64,000 nt of DNA from Areca catechu (Eukaryota; Streptophyta; Magnoliopsida; Arecales; Arecaceae): NCBI GenBank assembly GCA_021397845.1, contig CM038052.1, positions 43,546,949 through 43,610,948 on the forward strand, written 5' to 3'. The position numbers and the translations under genes were made by a program. Positions within the stretch are counted from its first letter, which is position 1; each line of letters opens with the position of its first letter. The notes beneath the pieces are model-generated. The model had not been told where the DNA came from, did not search any database, and saw only the letters and a program-made list of their open reading frames with translations. This document shows, piece after piece, positions 22,195 through 34,481 of the stretch.

Positions 22195-22249
22195 AATATC
22201 TGGATGAAGTGCGCTCCTACACGGTGGGCTTTCAGCACATCAATATCTT

Positions 22250-23625
22250 CCACATTCCTCGGGGGAGAATGCCCACACTGATGCTCTATCTAGGCTTGCA
22301 ACCTTGCCCAACTCCTTGCTGGGGTGGACATTTATCAAGTACCTGGAGACCCCCCGCTTCGGGATGACAGGAGAGGTTCAGCAGGTCACCCATGAGTCAA
22401 GTTGGATGGACCCCTATATCAAATAAATAGCCAAAGGTATCCTACTTGAAGATCGCATGGAGGTTGGCTTCATGAAGCAGAAGGTCGCCCAATTCATACT
22501 AATAGATAGGCAACTTTACTAGAGGTCCTATTCTTACCCTTTGCTAAAGTGCCTAAGATCTTCCAAGGCTGCCTATGTCCTCCAAGAGATCCACGAAGGC
22601 ATTTGTGAGAATCATGTGGGGGGCAGAATGTTGGCCTATAAAGCCTTGAGGCAAGGTTACTATTGGAACACCATGCAAGAGGACGCAGCCAAGTTTGTGT
22701 AGAGGTGCGACCACTACCAATGGCATACCCATATCCAACATTAGTTGACTTCTCCATTGTCCCAGCTCTCCTCCCCCTGGCCATTCGCTCAATAGGAGAT
22801 AGACATACTGGGACCGTTCCTACCGGCATCCGGCCAGTGAAGGTATCTAATCATTACAATCGACTACTTTACCAAGTGGGTGGAAGTGAAACCCCTGGCA
22901 CAGATCACTAAGGGCAAGATGAGATCTTTCCTCTGAAAGTTGGTCATCTGCCATTTCTGTCTTCCTCATACTGTCATCACTAATAATGGACAACAGTTTG
23001 ATAACCAGGTGTTCAAGGAGTTCTACGCAAACCTGAATATCTACCACCACTTTATGTCAATAGGCCACCCACAAGCTAATAGAATGGCCAAGGTGGCGAA
23101 CCACACCATTCTCCAAGGGGTTCACACTAGGCTAGATGAAGCAAAAGGCTGGTAGGTGGAAGAGCTTTCCAATATGCTGTGGGCCTATCACACCATGCCT
23201 CAAACCACGATGGACTAGATGCCTTTGGCATCGAAGCAATAATATCGATAGATATTAGCCTGCCAATGCAATGAGTGGAGCAGTTCAATGAGTCAAGCAA
23301 CCTGGCATGCCTCCTCCTTAATCTTGACTTATTGGAGGAGACGAGGGATAAAGCTTGACTCTACATGGCCACGTACCGGCAGTGAGTGGCTTGCTATTAC
23401 AACTTGCACATGAAGCTGAAGGCCTTCTACCCGGGAGACCTCATCCTTAGGGAAGTAAAAGTGTCCCAGCTTGGCAAGTGCAGTAAGCTATCATTGAATT
23501 GGGAAGGTCCTTATAGGATGGTCGAAGCACTACACCAAGGAGCCTATTGGATCGCTAAGCTTGACGGCACCCAGATCCCGTGAATGTGAAATACCAAAAA
23601 CTTGAGGATGTACTATCAGTAATGT
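22250..23625 (+). pseudogene. Gypsy-B integrase remnant with two catalytic residues lost
   Basis: The zinc-finger relic HEGICENHVGGRMLAYKALR is followed by RCDHYQ, where the last Cys of the HHCC set is gone. The core begins IDYFTKW (first Asp kept). The second catalytic Asp, normally in TDNG, reads TNNGQQF. The catalytic Glu region reads RMAKVANHTIL, with Lys in the Glu position. The C-terminal segment (23386-23583) has FYPGDLILREVKVSQ and LNWEGPYRMVEALHQGAYW, then NLRMYYQ near 23620. Several stops and frameshifts occur. Confidence 0.85.
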
Positions 23626-23729
23626 ATGTCCCCCATTTAGGAATAAAATGAAAAAACTCTTCGACAGAACTACTCAACTTTACTTTTCTGGAGAACGCCT
23701 ATCCGTTAGGCTCCAAGTCTGGCAAAGTT

Positions 23730-24480
23730 CATGGGATGCTCTACAGCACCATCCTCTCGGACGGCCTGCTCCATAGCACCCATACCTATCCATCAGGTCC
23801 CAAGTCTAGCAAAGTTCAACGAGATGCTCTACAGCACCATCCTCCTAGATGGCCTTCTCCATGGCACCCGCACCTATCTGTCAGGCCCCAGGTCTGGCGA
23901 AGTTCGATAGGATGCTCTACAGCATCATCTTCCTGGACAGCCTGCTCCATAGCACCATCCTCTTGGATGGCCTGCTCCACAGCACCCGTGCTTATCCATC
24001 AGGCCCTAGGTCTAGTAAAGTTTGACGGGATGCTCTATAGCACCATCCTCCTGAACAACCTGCTCCACAATACCTACACCTATCTACCAAGCCCCAAGTC
24101 TTGCAAAGTTTGACGGGATGCTCTATAGCATCGTCGTCCTAGACGGCCTGCTCCATAGCACCCGTGCTTATCTACCAAGCCCCAAGTCTAGCAAAGTTTG
24201 ATGGGATGCTCTATAGCACCGTTTTTCTAGATGTCCTGCTCCACAGCACCCGTGCCTATCCATCGGGCCCCAGGTCTGGAGAAGTTTGACGGGATGCTCT
24301 AAAGCACCGTCCTTCCGGATAGCCTGCTCCATAGTACCTGTGCCTATCCATCGGGCCCTAGGTTTGGCAAAGTATGATGGGATACTCTGTAGCACCATCC
24401 TCCCAAATAGCCTGCCCCATAGCACCCATGCCTCTCCATCAGGCCCTAGGTCTGGCAAAGTCCAGCGGGACACCTTATGA
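23730..24480. repeat. Post-integrase minisatellite of Gypsy-B, about 88-bp period, about 9 copies
   Basis: GGATGCTCTATAGCACC-type anchors occur near 23733, 23823, 23911, 24029, 24117, 24205, 24292 and 24378. Most spacings are 86-91 bp; one unit is longer by an inserted partial repeat (23935-23985). Gypsy-C has a minisatellite of different sequence at the same place. Confidence 0.85.
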
Positions 24481-24799
24481 TGCTGGCCTACACCACGATG
24501 CTCGAGCTTGCCCTATTAACTTAGTGATAGATGAAGCCTGGCAGGATGTCTTGCAATGCCACCCTCTCAGAGTGGACCATCTTGCTGCCCACCTGCCCAA
24601 ACATTAGGCTGGACAACAAGCATCGAAAAAAAAGAAAAAGAAGGAAAGAAGAGGAAAAGTAAAAATGAAGGAAGCAAAATTTCTCCATTCATTACTAATG
24701 AAGATTTTACAAGGAAAAGAGCCCCCCGATAAGCTGGGGAGCTCAGTAAAATGTTCTAGGTATAAAAGGCAATGGAAAATGAAAAAACCCTACAACTAC

Positions 24800-26770
24800 T
24801 CATGGCCCTGACTTCGGGGCCGGGACTCCACCAGACTTGAAGGCCTCCATGGTAGCATCGAACATCGCCCCCATCTCGACCATCATCGTGTGATGGTCTC
24901 CAGCACCGAGCCTGGTTAGGCAAACCATGAAGTTGCCTCTACATACAAGGATGCTTGGGATGGAGCCAGGTTGGTCTCGGACTTGGTGGCTTCTGCTGGA
25001 TCAGCTCGGATTGGGGGTATGTTCCACCCCTCGCTCCCTCGGGTTCATCGGCCATGATGTCATCCAAGTTTGAGATGTTGAAGGCCTCCACCATATTTTT
25101 TTTATATTCCTCAAAGCCTTTATAGAAGGCATCACAGATCTCTTCGGTCACCTCATCCTCGAACTCTACTGAGGCCTTGCATCGCACGACCGCCTGGACC
25201 GCCTCTTTCCTCGTCGCCCCGAATACTGCCTCAATGGTGATGGCCTTCGCCTCGGCTGCCATGGCTAGATCCTTCATCAGGCCTAGCTACATCCGGAGGG
25301 CACGCAGCTGCCCCTCCTGGCAGAGCATGATGGTTGTGGACTCAGTGAGACGCTCTTCCAGGAGGGCGATGTATTTCACCTTATTTACGATCTTGGCCTC
25401 GCGATCCTCCACTCACTCCTCGAGTTCGATGATGGAGTCTTGGAAACTCTCAAGCTTAGCCTTTAGTTCTTTCACCTGGGCCTCCAAGCTCAGATCCTAG
25501 TCTGTTAGAGCCCTGGCTTTCACCTCTGCGGTGTCGACCTTGTTGCGAGACTTCGTGTCTCACCGCACTAGCGCTCGACATGCATACCTAATGAGAAAGG
25601 CATCCTAGATAACTTGAGAAAGGGAGTCAAGGAAAAATGGTTACCTAACCTTTCTATTTCTCAAATTCAGAGGTCAATGAGGAAACAGAGGACTTACTGT
25701 GAGTAGCTAGAAAAAGATACCAGAGATAGTCTCACCCACCGTGTGGCCACTCCTCTTCCTATGGTCCCGGGTTGTAGGATGAAGCCCAGCAACCTCTCTA
25801 CCAGGCCGATGTCGAGAGTGACCGACATGTTGGACGGCACCATCATGGAGACTCTGGCCACCCGGGGGGTTGGAGCTATGGATGAAGAAGGGTTGGCTGA
25901 TGATGGGTCTGACGGCTAGACCCCTACTACTGTGGAGACTAAGGGTAGAGTCAGCACTCTCTCCGGCTCGGTGGTGGTGCCTGCCTCAGGGGACGGCGAG
26001 ATTGAGATGATTTCGGGAGCGATCAAAGGGGTTGGGGGAGTCTCTCCCTCAACTCAGTGGTCTCACGGGGCCCCTCCGATGACTCCCCACGGGACCTCTC
26101 CTTCAGCTACCTGCAGGGTTTCTTTGCTGGCTCCTCCCGAGGCCTTGTCGATGATGTCCACTTATGGGACATCTGCCAAATCTTATCGACGAAGAACCTT
26201 ATATTTGCGTTGGCAAGAAAAGCTCAGTCAACCATCAGAAGCCATAAAAAAAAAAACAGATTTTGGACCTTAACTAAAGACTAAATCAGGCTGATTCTGG
26301 TGTCGAAAAGGTTCTTCTCAGAAAGGAGGTCCTGCCCATGAGAAATCGCTGAGGTGACAAGCTGATCGTATACCTCCTAATCGGCAGGCTCCATCATGGC
26401 ATTATGATTAGGGGACCGGTCAAGGTTTCTCCAAACCCAATTGACTTCCTCGATCGAAGCAAAAAGATACCAGTTCTTCCATCCCCTAATAGAAGTGGGA
26501 AAGTCAAATCAAAGGATCGCAGGATGAAGAGCGACAAACCACCACCCCTTATCTATGGGGTGGCACTTCAGGAAGAACCCTAAAGAGGGAGAGCCCTAAA
26601 GAGGGAGAACCATGTCACCACATCGTGGAAATAGTGCAGGACAATGAAAGAACAGATGATCCTAAAGGAGTTTGGGGTGAGTTGGTTGGAACTAACCTAT
26701 AGTTATCTAAAAGAAATAGATGAAAGGATGGAGCAGGAATCGAAAACTAGCAAGGAAGAAATCTTCATAC
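24800..26770 (-). pseudogene. Gypsy-B antisense gene remnant (PF04195-like, then coiled coil)
   Basis: On the minus strand, opposite to gag-pol, the segment near 26530-26290 reads FDFPTSIRGWKNWYLFASIE and LLSEKNLFDTRISLI, matching the Gypsy-C antisense protein (PSSIKGWKNRFFFALVEDVD and LLSEQNLFEAGISPI). A Glu/Lys-rich coiled-coil part follows (about 25500-25280), then an open segment 25277-24939 with EEICDAFYKGFEEYKKNMVE and NISNLDDIMADEPEG. Relatives are annotated 'putative gypsy type transposon' (PF04195); the biochemical role is unknown. The N-terminal end is missing at the Copia-B junction, and stops occur throughout. Confidence 0.75.
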
Positions 26771-26798
26771 AAGGTGATCTGGCCCGACTTACCTGAAG

Positions 26799-28270
26799 TG
26801 CCCAAGAGGGGGGGGTGAATTGGGTATTTTAAAAATTAAAGCAATATATGTGCTATCAAGTTCAAAGGTGAAGAGTGATAGTGCTCAAGTAATTGTGCAA
26901 TGGAAGCAATGAAATAAAACAACAATTAAAGAGCAAAAGAAGATAAAGAGTAAAGCAATGCAAACACACAAGAAGTATAGTGGTTCGGTGCACCTAGCAC
27001 CTACATCCACTCCCCAAGCTCCACTTGGGAATTTTCACTATAATCTTTAGATTACAGCCGACTTGTTTTACCAGGCTCACAAGTCAAAACCTTACACACT
27101 TGTTTTGGCTTCGGGCTTACAAGCAACCCTAGTTGGTTTTATCAATTGGCTCACCAACAAACCTCACACACTTGTTTTGGCTTCGGGCTTACAAGCAATC
27201 CTAGTTGGTTTTATCAATTGGCTCACCAACAAACCTCACACTAGTTTCAAATTCCCTTGAAACTAGCCTAAGACAAAAAGAATATGAATACAATGAATAA
27301 AACAAGACAAACTCCTTTTGAGCAAAAAGTAATTCGATGTAGCTCTTGATGGAGACTCTTCAAGCCTTTCTCTTGGAATCTTTGGACCTCACTAAATGCC
27401 AAATACTTGAAAGTTGGATTCCTCAAAGATGGAAAGCTTTTAGCTAAGGAATCTCTTGATTTTCTCACTCTTTTTGGCTTGGAATTGATTGTAGGCTTTG
27501 TACTTTCACTCTAAACTTTTTCACTTTGTCTCCTTGTCTTTTTTGAAGTTTGGTGGAGGTTAAATACCTCATTCAAGCTGAAATAACTCCACAAGACCGT
27601 TAGAATAAAAAATATGGCCGTTTATGGCCGTTAGAAATCAAATCAAAAGTTCAGAAAAACTAGCCGTTATGCCATGAGTCGACCTCATGAGTCGACCTCT
27701 GGATCAAGTGTCGACCTCATGAGTTGACCTCCAGTTTATCTTAGGCAAAAATCCAGAAAACCATAGTTCTGCCCAGTTTGATTTCTCAGGCAATGAGTCG
27801 ACCTCTGGTGTCGACCTCTGGACAGGTGTTGACATCAGGTGTCGACCTCAGGTGTCGACCTCTGAAGCGTGCCACTGAAATTTTGCCATGCCGGCCTTGC
27901 TGAACTTTTCTTCTCTTCATGAGTCGACCTCTGGTGGTTGACCTTTGACAAGGTGTCGACCTCTGGTAGTCGACCTCTGATCTGAAATTTTCTGAAACTC
28001 TAGAGAGGTACGTGCCATGCTTGAGTTTCTCTAAGCCTTTGTTTCTTTTGTTAATTACTTCTTAACAAGAAGGTCCAATATGAGGAATTTGATCTTGTTT
28101 AAGGTAGAAGAGCTCTTTTCCAAAATCAGGCAAGCTTGGTTTCATCATTGTACTCTTAGTACTCTTTTTGAATAACCTAAGTCCTGAAACTTTATCTTGA
28201 GATGAAACATTAGTCCAAACATATACTCAACCTTTTGTTAATCATCAAAACTAAGGAGCCAAAGCCAACA
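26799..28270 (-). repeat. Copia-B 3' LTR (outer 16 bp missing)
   Basis: The inner edge ends GCCAAAGCCAACA and abuts the polypurine tract. The outer edge starts TGCCCAAGAGG and lacks the terminal TGTTGCCCAGATATGG present in the other LTR. It carries a tract of GTCGACCTC and GAGTCGACCTC words (27675-27985) that is longer than in the 5' LTR, and a duplicated ~75-bp block holding CACACTTGTTTTGGCTTCGG (27095-27240). Confidence 0.85.
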
Positions 28271-28284
28271 ATCTCCCCCTTTTT
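28271..28284 (-). promoter_or_regulatory. Polypurine tract of Copia-B
   Basis: ATCTCCCCCTTTTT on the plus strand is AAAAAGGGGGAGAT on the element's sense strand, identical to the Copia-A tract and directly next to the LTR. Confidence 0.9.
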
Positions 28285-28881
28285 GATGATGACAAAATCT
28301 TGAGTATATATGCAATTCAGTCCAAAAGCAAAATATAGCAATAATAAAAATTTTCAAAGAATCCTTACACGCATGAGTATACCATAAAAATTTTACTTTT
28401 CATCTACCTTTTTTTTTTTTTTTTTTGTGAAAACATTCTCATGAGTCAAAATGATTTTACTTTTATTTACTTCTTCTCTTTTTTTTTGTGAAAACATTCT
28501 CATGAGTCAAAAAATTAAGAACCATACAATCTTTACTCATAAGAATCATATATACTTTACTATACTCTACTCCCCCTTTTTGTCAAGAATCAAAAAGTCC
28601 ATTTTTTTTGTAGTGAAAGATATATTAAGGAAACTTATGTTCCATTACAATGAAGTATTTAGTTGCATAAAATACATGCTCCCCCTCAATTTGTGCATTC
28701 AATATAAAAGCATTCTAACTTGAAGGTTTAAAAAGATAAATGCTAAGAGCTGGTATCAGACAGTAAAATATCACAATGTAGATGAGTATATAAATGTATT
28801 CAGTTACAAAATTGCTTACATAATAAGCACAAAACACTGATACATCAGATCATACAAAGTACAACAAGTAAATCTATGAGG
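28285..28881. other. Copia-B non-coding stretch between ORF3 and the 3' LTR
   Basis: AT-rich, with a duplicated block (TTTTTTTTTTGTGAAAACAT and TCTCATGAGTCAAAA at about 28412-28452 and 28478-28510) and several TCCCCCTTTTTG-like polypyrimidine words (28569, 28680). No frame of note. Confidence 0.7.
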
Positions 28882-30645
28882 CTACTCCTCATCGGAAGGT
28901 ATATCAAAAGAGATAGGAGCCGAGATCCTAGATGAGGATTTTGGAGTCCTATGAGTGAGACTCCGAGTCCTCAGAGAGGGACCAGACCTAGGGGTAGTCT
29001 TACGAGATCTATAGGTCCGAGGAAAAGGCTCCACAGGTGTCCTGACAGAAGCAGTAGCAGAAGGAGTAAATGGATCAGTATGCTGAGTAGACTGAGCTGG
29101 AGTGTGCCTGCTGACTAGCTCATAAGCAGTGGGATCATCAATATCTATCTCTGTATGCTCATCTCTATCATCCGGAATTCCTGTAATAGTCTCAAAAAGT
29201 GACTCAGTAAACTCAGTATCTACTGGCACATCTGTAGCTGGAGGATCTGTACTGGAAAGATCAGTAGAAGGAGGATCAGTAGAAGGGGGAATCTCTAGAA
29301 TCGGATCTGCAGGTGGAACATCAGAGCTACCTGCTCCAGGCTGATCTCCATCACTGTCACTGTATCCACTGGAGCCATCATCATCATCATCATCAGAATG
29401 TGGAGGAGATACTGTCGGATCTACAGTCCCTGGTGGCAGTGCTAATCTCAGTAGGCTGAGGATCTGTCGGAATCCTGCATCTACACTAGCTGAGAGAGCT
29501 CCAATGCGCATATCTATGTGTATCCGCAGATCATGTAGCTCCTATCGTACACCAGTAATCTCTGTCCGGACCTCTGAAATGTGATCAGTCACTCTCTGCT
29601 CAAAGTCCGATATCCTCGCTGTAGTCCTCCGTGGTGTAGCAGTAGCAGTAGGTGCTGGAGCTGATGAGGGTGGTGGCGTGAATGGCTCAGGCTCTGTAGT
29701 CTCTGACTCTAGTGCTGGACGAGGAGGTGTACCATGATCAGTAGGCTCTGAAGGCCCTGCCTCAGCTGCTCGGATCTCATCCTCCTCATCTTGCTCCTGG
29801 CCAGACTCTCGTCGCACCCAACGGTCACCAATCAGTCGAAATCCCATCCTATGCAGGGATTTCTCTCCATATGTATCAGTATGCTGCAGCTGACTGAAGG
29901 GTATACCATCAAATGAAACACCATGCTCCCTGAATAGCTGTGTCAGCCCCATACCATATGGCTGAACTAGTCTCCTGTGAGATGCTGCCTCACCCATCTG
30001 CTGAAGCATGATCCTGGGAAGATTGATGGGAGTCCGCTGTCTCAGGGACACCATCAACACCAACTCACGCTCAGTGATAAAGTTGAATCTCCCGCTCTTC
30101 GGAATCAAGATACGGGCGATGATATGATGCAGCACTCTCATCTCCAGTGAAAGCTGGTTAGCGACTACTGTGGAAATGCCGCTAACATCCTCATGCTCTA
30201 GAATACATCTGAAGGCATGCTCTCTGTCGCTGATCGAAGTGGCAGCAGTGCCATGAAGTGGAATCCTCCAAACGCGACTGATGACCTCCGGTGTCACTGG
30301 AATCTCGATACCACGTACAGTAGTTGACCATCCAATGCCATCAGTGGCCATGGATCCATAGAACTCCCTGATGAGGTCTGGGTAGAATCTCTCAGTCATC
30401 GTGCAGAAGTGAACCAGACCTGCATCTCTCAGCACATCTCCTATAAAAAAGTGATGCTGATCCCAGAAAGGTATATCCACACGCCTCCCACTCGCAATGC
30501 TCTTCCGTACTAAGCTGGCTGGCACTGGTGCAGGTGGCTCTGGGGTCGGCTCACGCTCATGTCTGACCTTTCTTCGTCGCTCAGTGCTACCTTGGCCTTG
30601 TTCCAATCTCCTTTTCCTTACTGCCAAGTACTTTCTTGGACCCAT
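28882..30645 (-). pseudogene. Copia-B ORF3 (588 codons, one internal TAG)
   Basis: The ORF starts MGPRKYLAVRKRRLEQGQGS, a basic N-terminus, and runs to 28882 with a single in-frame TAG at 29542-29544. The middle region (about residues 60-260) holds PDLIREFYGSM, VRGIEIPVTPEVISRVW, LSLEMRVLHHIIARILIPKS and PYGMGLTQLF, and aligns by eye with Copia-A ORF3; it looks like the PF20167-type plant transposon domain. The C-terminal half is very rich in Pro, Ser, Thr and Asp with an acidic run (DDDDDDGSSGYSDSDGDQ) and a basic tail. No signal peptide, membrane span or furin-like site is visible, so an envelope role is not supported. It lies about 610 bp after pol, the usual SIRE ORF3 position. Confidence 0.8.
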
Positions 30646-31256
30646 ATGGAAGGAAGAGGGGTAAATTTGGGAGAAGTACGATAAAGCAAGGCTAAGAGGA
30701 AAGGAACCAAGAGAAGAGAGGAGAAGAGAGGTTCACGGTTTGAGAAAAAAGAGGAAATGATGAAATGGTGAGATAGGGTTTGTGAAAATGGAGAAAATCG
30801 AGAGTAAATGGAGAAAATTTAAGAAACGGAGGAAGGAAATAAGTGATTTCAATTGAAAAATAATCGAGATTTGAGGGTAGATAGATGCAAAAGCTTTCGA
30901 TTGTCCAAAACCAAGAACACGGTCAAAAAATGGTTTGGTTCTAAAGAAAACAAGAGGAGAGGAGAGGATTACCCAAAAAGATGAAGGAGAAGGTTGGAAA
31001 TCCACTGTTTAGAGGTTTAGGGAAGTTGGAGGGGGACCACACGAAGGAGAAATGGAAAGAAATGGAGAAAATGTGGCTTGCGGACGGGTTTTAAAAAAGG
31101 AGATTTCCGTTCAAGTGTCGACCTCTAAAAATTTTCAGGGGTCGACCTCAAGTGTCGACCTCCAAAAACCTTAGGGGTCGACCTCAAGTGTCGACCTCAG
31201 AAAATTAAAGTGTCGACCTCCAACAATAAATTACCCAAAATAAAATTCTGTAAAAT
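30646..31256 (-). other. Copia-B spacer between pol and ORF3 with GTCGACCTC cluster
   Basis: From 31113 to 31225, GTCGACCTC occurs six times (AAGTGTCGACCTC, GGGGTCGACCTC forms). The same word fills part of both LTRs. The remainder (30650-31080) is purine-rich on the plus strand, that is, a pyrimidine-rich leader for ORF3. No gene is seen. Confidence 0.7.
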
Positions 31257-34091
31257 TTAAAAAATTTGATAAAATTTAGAAAAATAACCTTTAAACATAT
31301 TTGAGAATTTATAAATCATTTTTGAGGAATTTTTGATGAAAATTGAAGAGTTTAAAGCAAAAGGATCAATGACTCCCAGTTCTCTTCTGATCATACAAAA
31401 TCTATCTTCATTCAATGGTTTTGTGAATATATCAGCCAATTGATAATCAGTACAAATAAATTCTAACAACACATTAGAGTTTTGAACGTGATCTCTTATG
31501 AAGTGATGTCTTATTTCAATATGTTTGCTTCTTGAATGTTGTACAGGATTTTTCGTTAAATTGATTGCACTAGTATTATCACATCTTATGGGTGTCTTAG
31601 TTAGTTTGATTCCAAAGTCTTCGAGTTGTTGTTTGATCCATAGAATCTAAGCACAACAGCTTCTAGCTGCTATATATTCGGCTTCCGCCGTAGATAGAGC
31701 AACCGAATTCTGTTTCTTACTGCTCTATGAAATCAAATTAACTCCTAGGAATTGACAAGTTCCACTAGTACTTTTACGATCAAGTTTACACCCAGCAAAA
31801 TCAGCATCAGAATATGCAATTAATTCATATGATGACTCTCTAGAGTACCAAAGACCAATTTCGATTGACCCAGATAAGTATCTAAATATACGTTTTACAG
31901 CTAAGAGATGTGATTCTTTAGGAGCAGACTGAAAACGTGCACACATACAAACACTAAACATTATATCTGGTCTACTGGCAGTTAGATATAGCAGTGAACC
32001 AATCATGCCTCTATATAATTTTTGGTCTACTGATTTACCACATTCATCTTTGTCTAATTTACATGAAGAGCTCATAGGGGTACCTATTGGTTTGGTAGTC
32101 TCCATCCCAAACTTTTTCAATATTTCCCTTGTGTACTTGGCTTGGTTGATGGAGATCCCCTCTTTGGTTTGCTTAATTTGGAGTCCGAGGAAGAAGTTGA
32201 GTTCTCCCATCATGCTCATCTCGAACTCACTCTGTATTAACTTTGCAAATTCTTGACATAGACATTTGTTAGTAGCACCAAAAATAATATCATCTACATA
32301 GATTTGTACTACTAAGAGATCATCATTTTTCTTTTTCAAAAACAATGTATTATCTACATTACCTCTAGAAAAATCATTCTTCATCAAAAATGAACTTAAT
32401 CTATCATACCAAGCTCTAGGAGCTTGCTTTAAACCATACAATGATTTATGCAATTTAAAAACATGGTTAGGAAATTCATGATTTTCAAAACCAGGAGGTT
32501 GTTCAACATAAACTTCCTCTTCAATAAATCCATTTAAAAAAGCACTCTTAACATCCATTTAAAATAACTTGAAATCCATAAAACAAGCAAAAGCAAGTAA
32601 AAGTCTAATTGCTTCTAGCCTAGCAACAGGAGCAAAGGTTTCATCAAAGTCGATCCCTTCTTCCTGGTTGTAGCCTTTAGCAACAAGTCTAGCTTTGTTT
32701 CTAGTTACAATACCATGTTCATCAAGTTTATTTCTAAAAACCCATTTTGTGCCAATTACAGAAACATTAAGGGGTCTTTCAGTTAAAGTCCAAACGTTAT
32801 TTCTTTTAAATTGATTTAGTTCATCTTGCATGGCATTAATCCAGTTACAATCTTTTTCAGCTTCTTCAATTGACTTAGGCTCTATCTGAGATACAAAAGC
32901 TAAATAATCACAAACATTTCTAATAGAAGAGCGTGTACTTACTCCCTTTGACGGATCACCAATTATTAGCTCTTTGGGGTGTCCGTGTGCATACCTCAAC
33001 TCTTTAGGTAAAGGTTTTGGTGAAGTTGCATTGATCTCTTGAGTTTGATCTTCATTTTCTTGATCATCATCTCCTCTGGGCTCATCTTCATTGATTGTCA
33101 AATGTTCAAGCTTCTTTGTACCAGTTTCATCATCAATAGAATCTTTTTTTCTAGAAGATTTTTCGTTAGATTCATCAAACACTACGTGAATTGATTCTTC
33201 AACCAGAAGAGTTCTTCTGTTGAAGACCCTGTATGCCTTGCTAGAAGTAGAGTATCCTAAGAAGATACCCTCATCTGACTTGGCATCAAATTTACTTATA
33301 TTGTCTTTGCCATTGTTTAATATGAAACAGCGGCAACCAAATACACAAAAATACTTAAGATTTGGTTTTCGATTTTTCCAAAGCTCATATGGTGTTTTCT
33401 TCAAAATAGGCCGAATTAAAACATGATTTAAAATGTAACAGGAAGTATTAATGGCTTCTGCCCAAAAATATCTAGGTAAATCATTTTCGCAAAGCATTGT
33501 GCGTGCCATTTCTTCAAGTATCCTGTTCTTTCTTTCTACCATCCCATTTTGTTGAGGTGTCATAGGTGCAGAAAAATTATGACTAATGCCATTTTCATTA
33601 CAAAAAGCTGCAAAATCATGATTGTCAAATTCAGTTCCATGATCACTACGCAAAGAAACAATAGTGAGATCTTTTTCATTTGAAACCCTTTTATGAAATT
33701 TAACAAAAGCTGAAAACGTTTCATCTTTATGAGCTAAAAACATCACCCAAGTAAATCGTGAGTAATCATCTACAATTACTAGCCCATATTTTTTACCTCC
33801 CAAACTAGTTGTTCTGGTTGGTCCAAAGAGGTCCATATGCAATAATTCAAGGGGTCTAGAAGTAGATACTACTCCTTTAGGTTTGAAAGTAGATTTAGTT
33901 TGTTTTCCAAATTGACATGCAGCACAAATCTTATCTTTTTCAAATATGAGTTTTGGCAATTCTTTTACAAGATTCTTTTTGCTTAATTTTGAAATCAACT
34001 GCATACTAGCATGTCCTAGCCTACGATGCCAAAGCCAACTAGTTTCACTTGCCTTGGCTTCCCTAGCCACTAGGCATTGACCACTTTCCAT
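31257..34091 (-). pseudogene. Copia-B pol: integrase, reverse transcriptase, RNase H
   Basis: From 34091, 510 codons hold the gag_pre-integrase block (WLWHRRLGHASMQLISKL, C..C in ICAACQFGKQ), the integrase core with all three catalytic residues in view (MDLFGPTRT, then SDHGTEFDN, and QQNGMVERKNR), and the RT start (VIGTKWVFRNKLDEHG). A TAA at 32559 replaces the Gln before MDVKSAFLNGF. The RT continues to 31725 with the active site IYVDDIIFGAT and RNase H start SDADFAGCKLDRKS. TAG codons near 31726 and 31649 break RNase H, which still shows TAEAEYIAA, CDNTSA and ADIFTKP. It is recent and nearly readable but not functional as it stands. Confidence 0.9.
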
Positions 34092-34201
34092 GGCTAGATC
34101 ATCAAGTCAACCATGTAAATGTTTCCATGCCTATGACCAGTGAACTTGATGCCATCGACATCAAGACTAGATACCATGCACAAAGATGATTCAAAAATTA
34201 T

Positions 34202-34474
34202 TTAAAAACCTTTATCACAAAACTGATTAATGCTAAAAAGATTATGCTTCAAGCCATCAACAAATAATACATTATCTACATAAGCATTCGGGGTGATATG
34301 GATTTTACCAATTCCGACGATTTTTCTTTTTCCATTATCACCAAAAGTAACGTTTCCACCATCAATAGCTGCTAGTGATGAGAATTGCTTTACATCCCCA
34401 GTCATGTGCCTTGAGCAACCACTATCCAGATACCACATTCTTCTTTTATTTTTGGTTGCAAGACACACCTGCAA
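34202..34474 (-). pseudogene. Copia-B protease
   Basis: The segment holds the Copia protease active site WYLDSGCSRHMTGD and the flap-side block GLKHNLFSINQFCDKGF. It ends at a TAA. The next 110 bp still encode the linker to integrase but need a one-base shift near 34105 to reach the MESGQC start of the following frame. The enzyme cuts the Gag-Pol polyprotein. Confidence 0.85.
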
Positions 34475-34481
34475 AAATTAA

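Noticed and set aside
28882..30645. Envelope gene of an endogenous retrovirus
   Set aside because: No signal peptide, transmembrane helix or cleavage site could be seen; the conserved block is of plant transposon-domain type.
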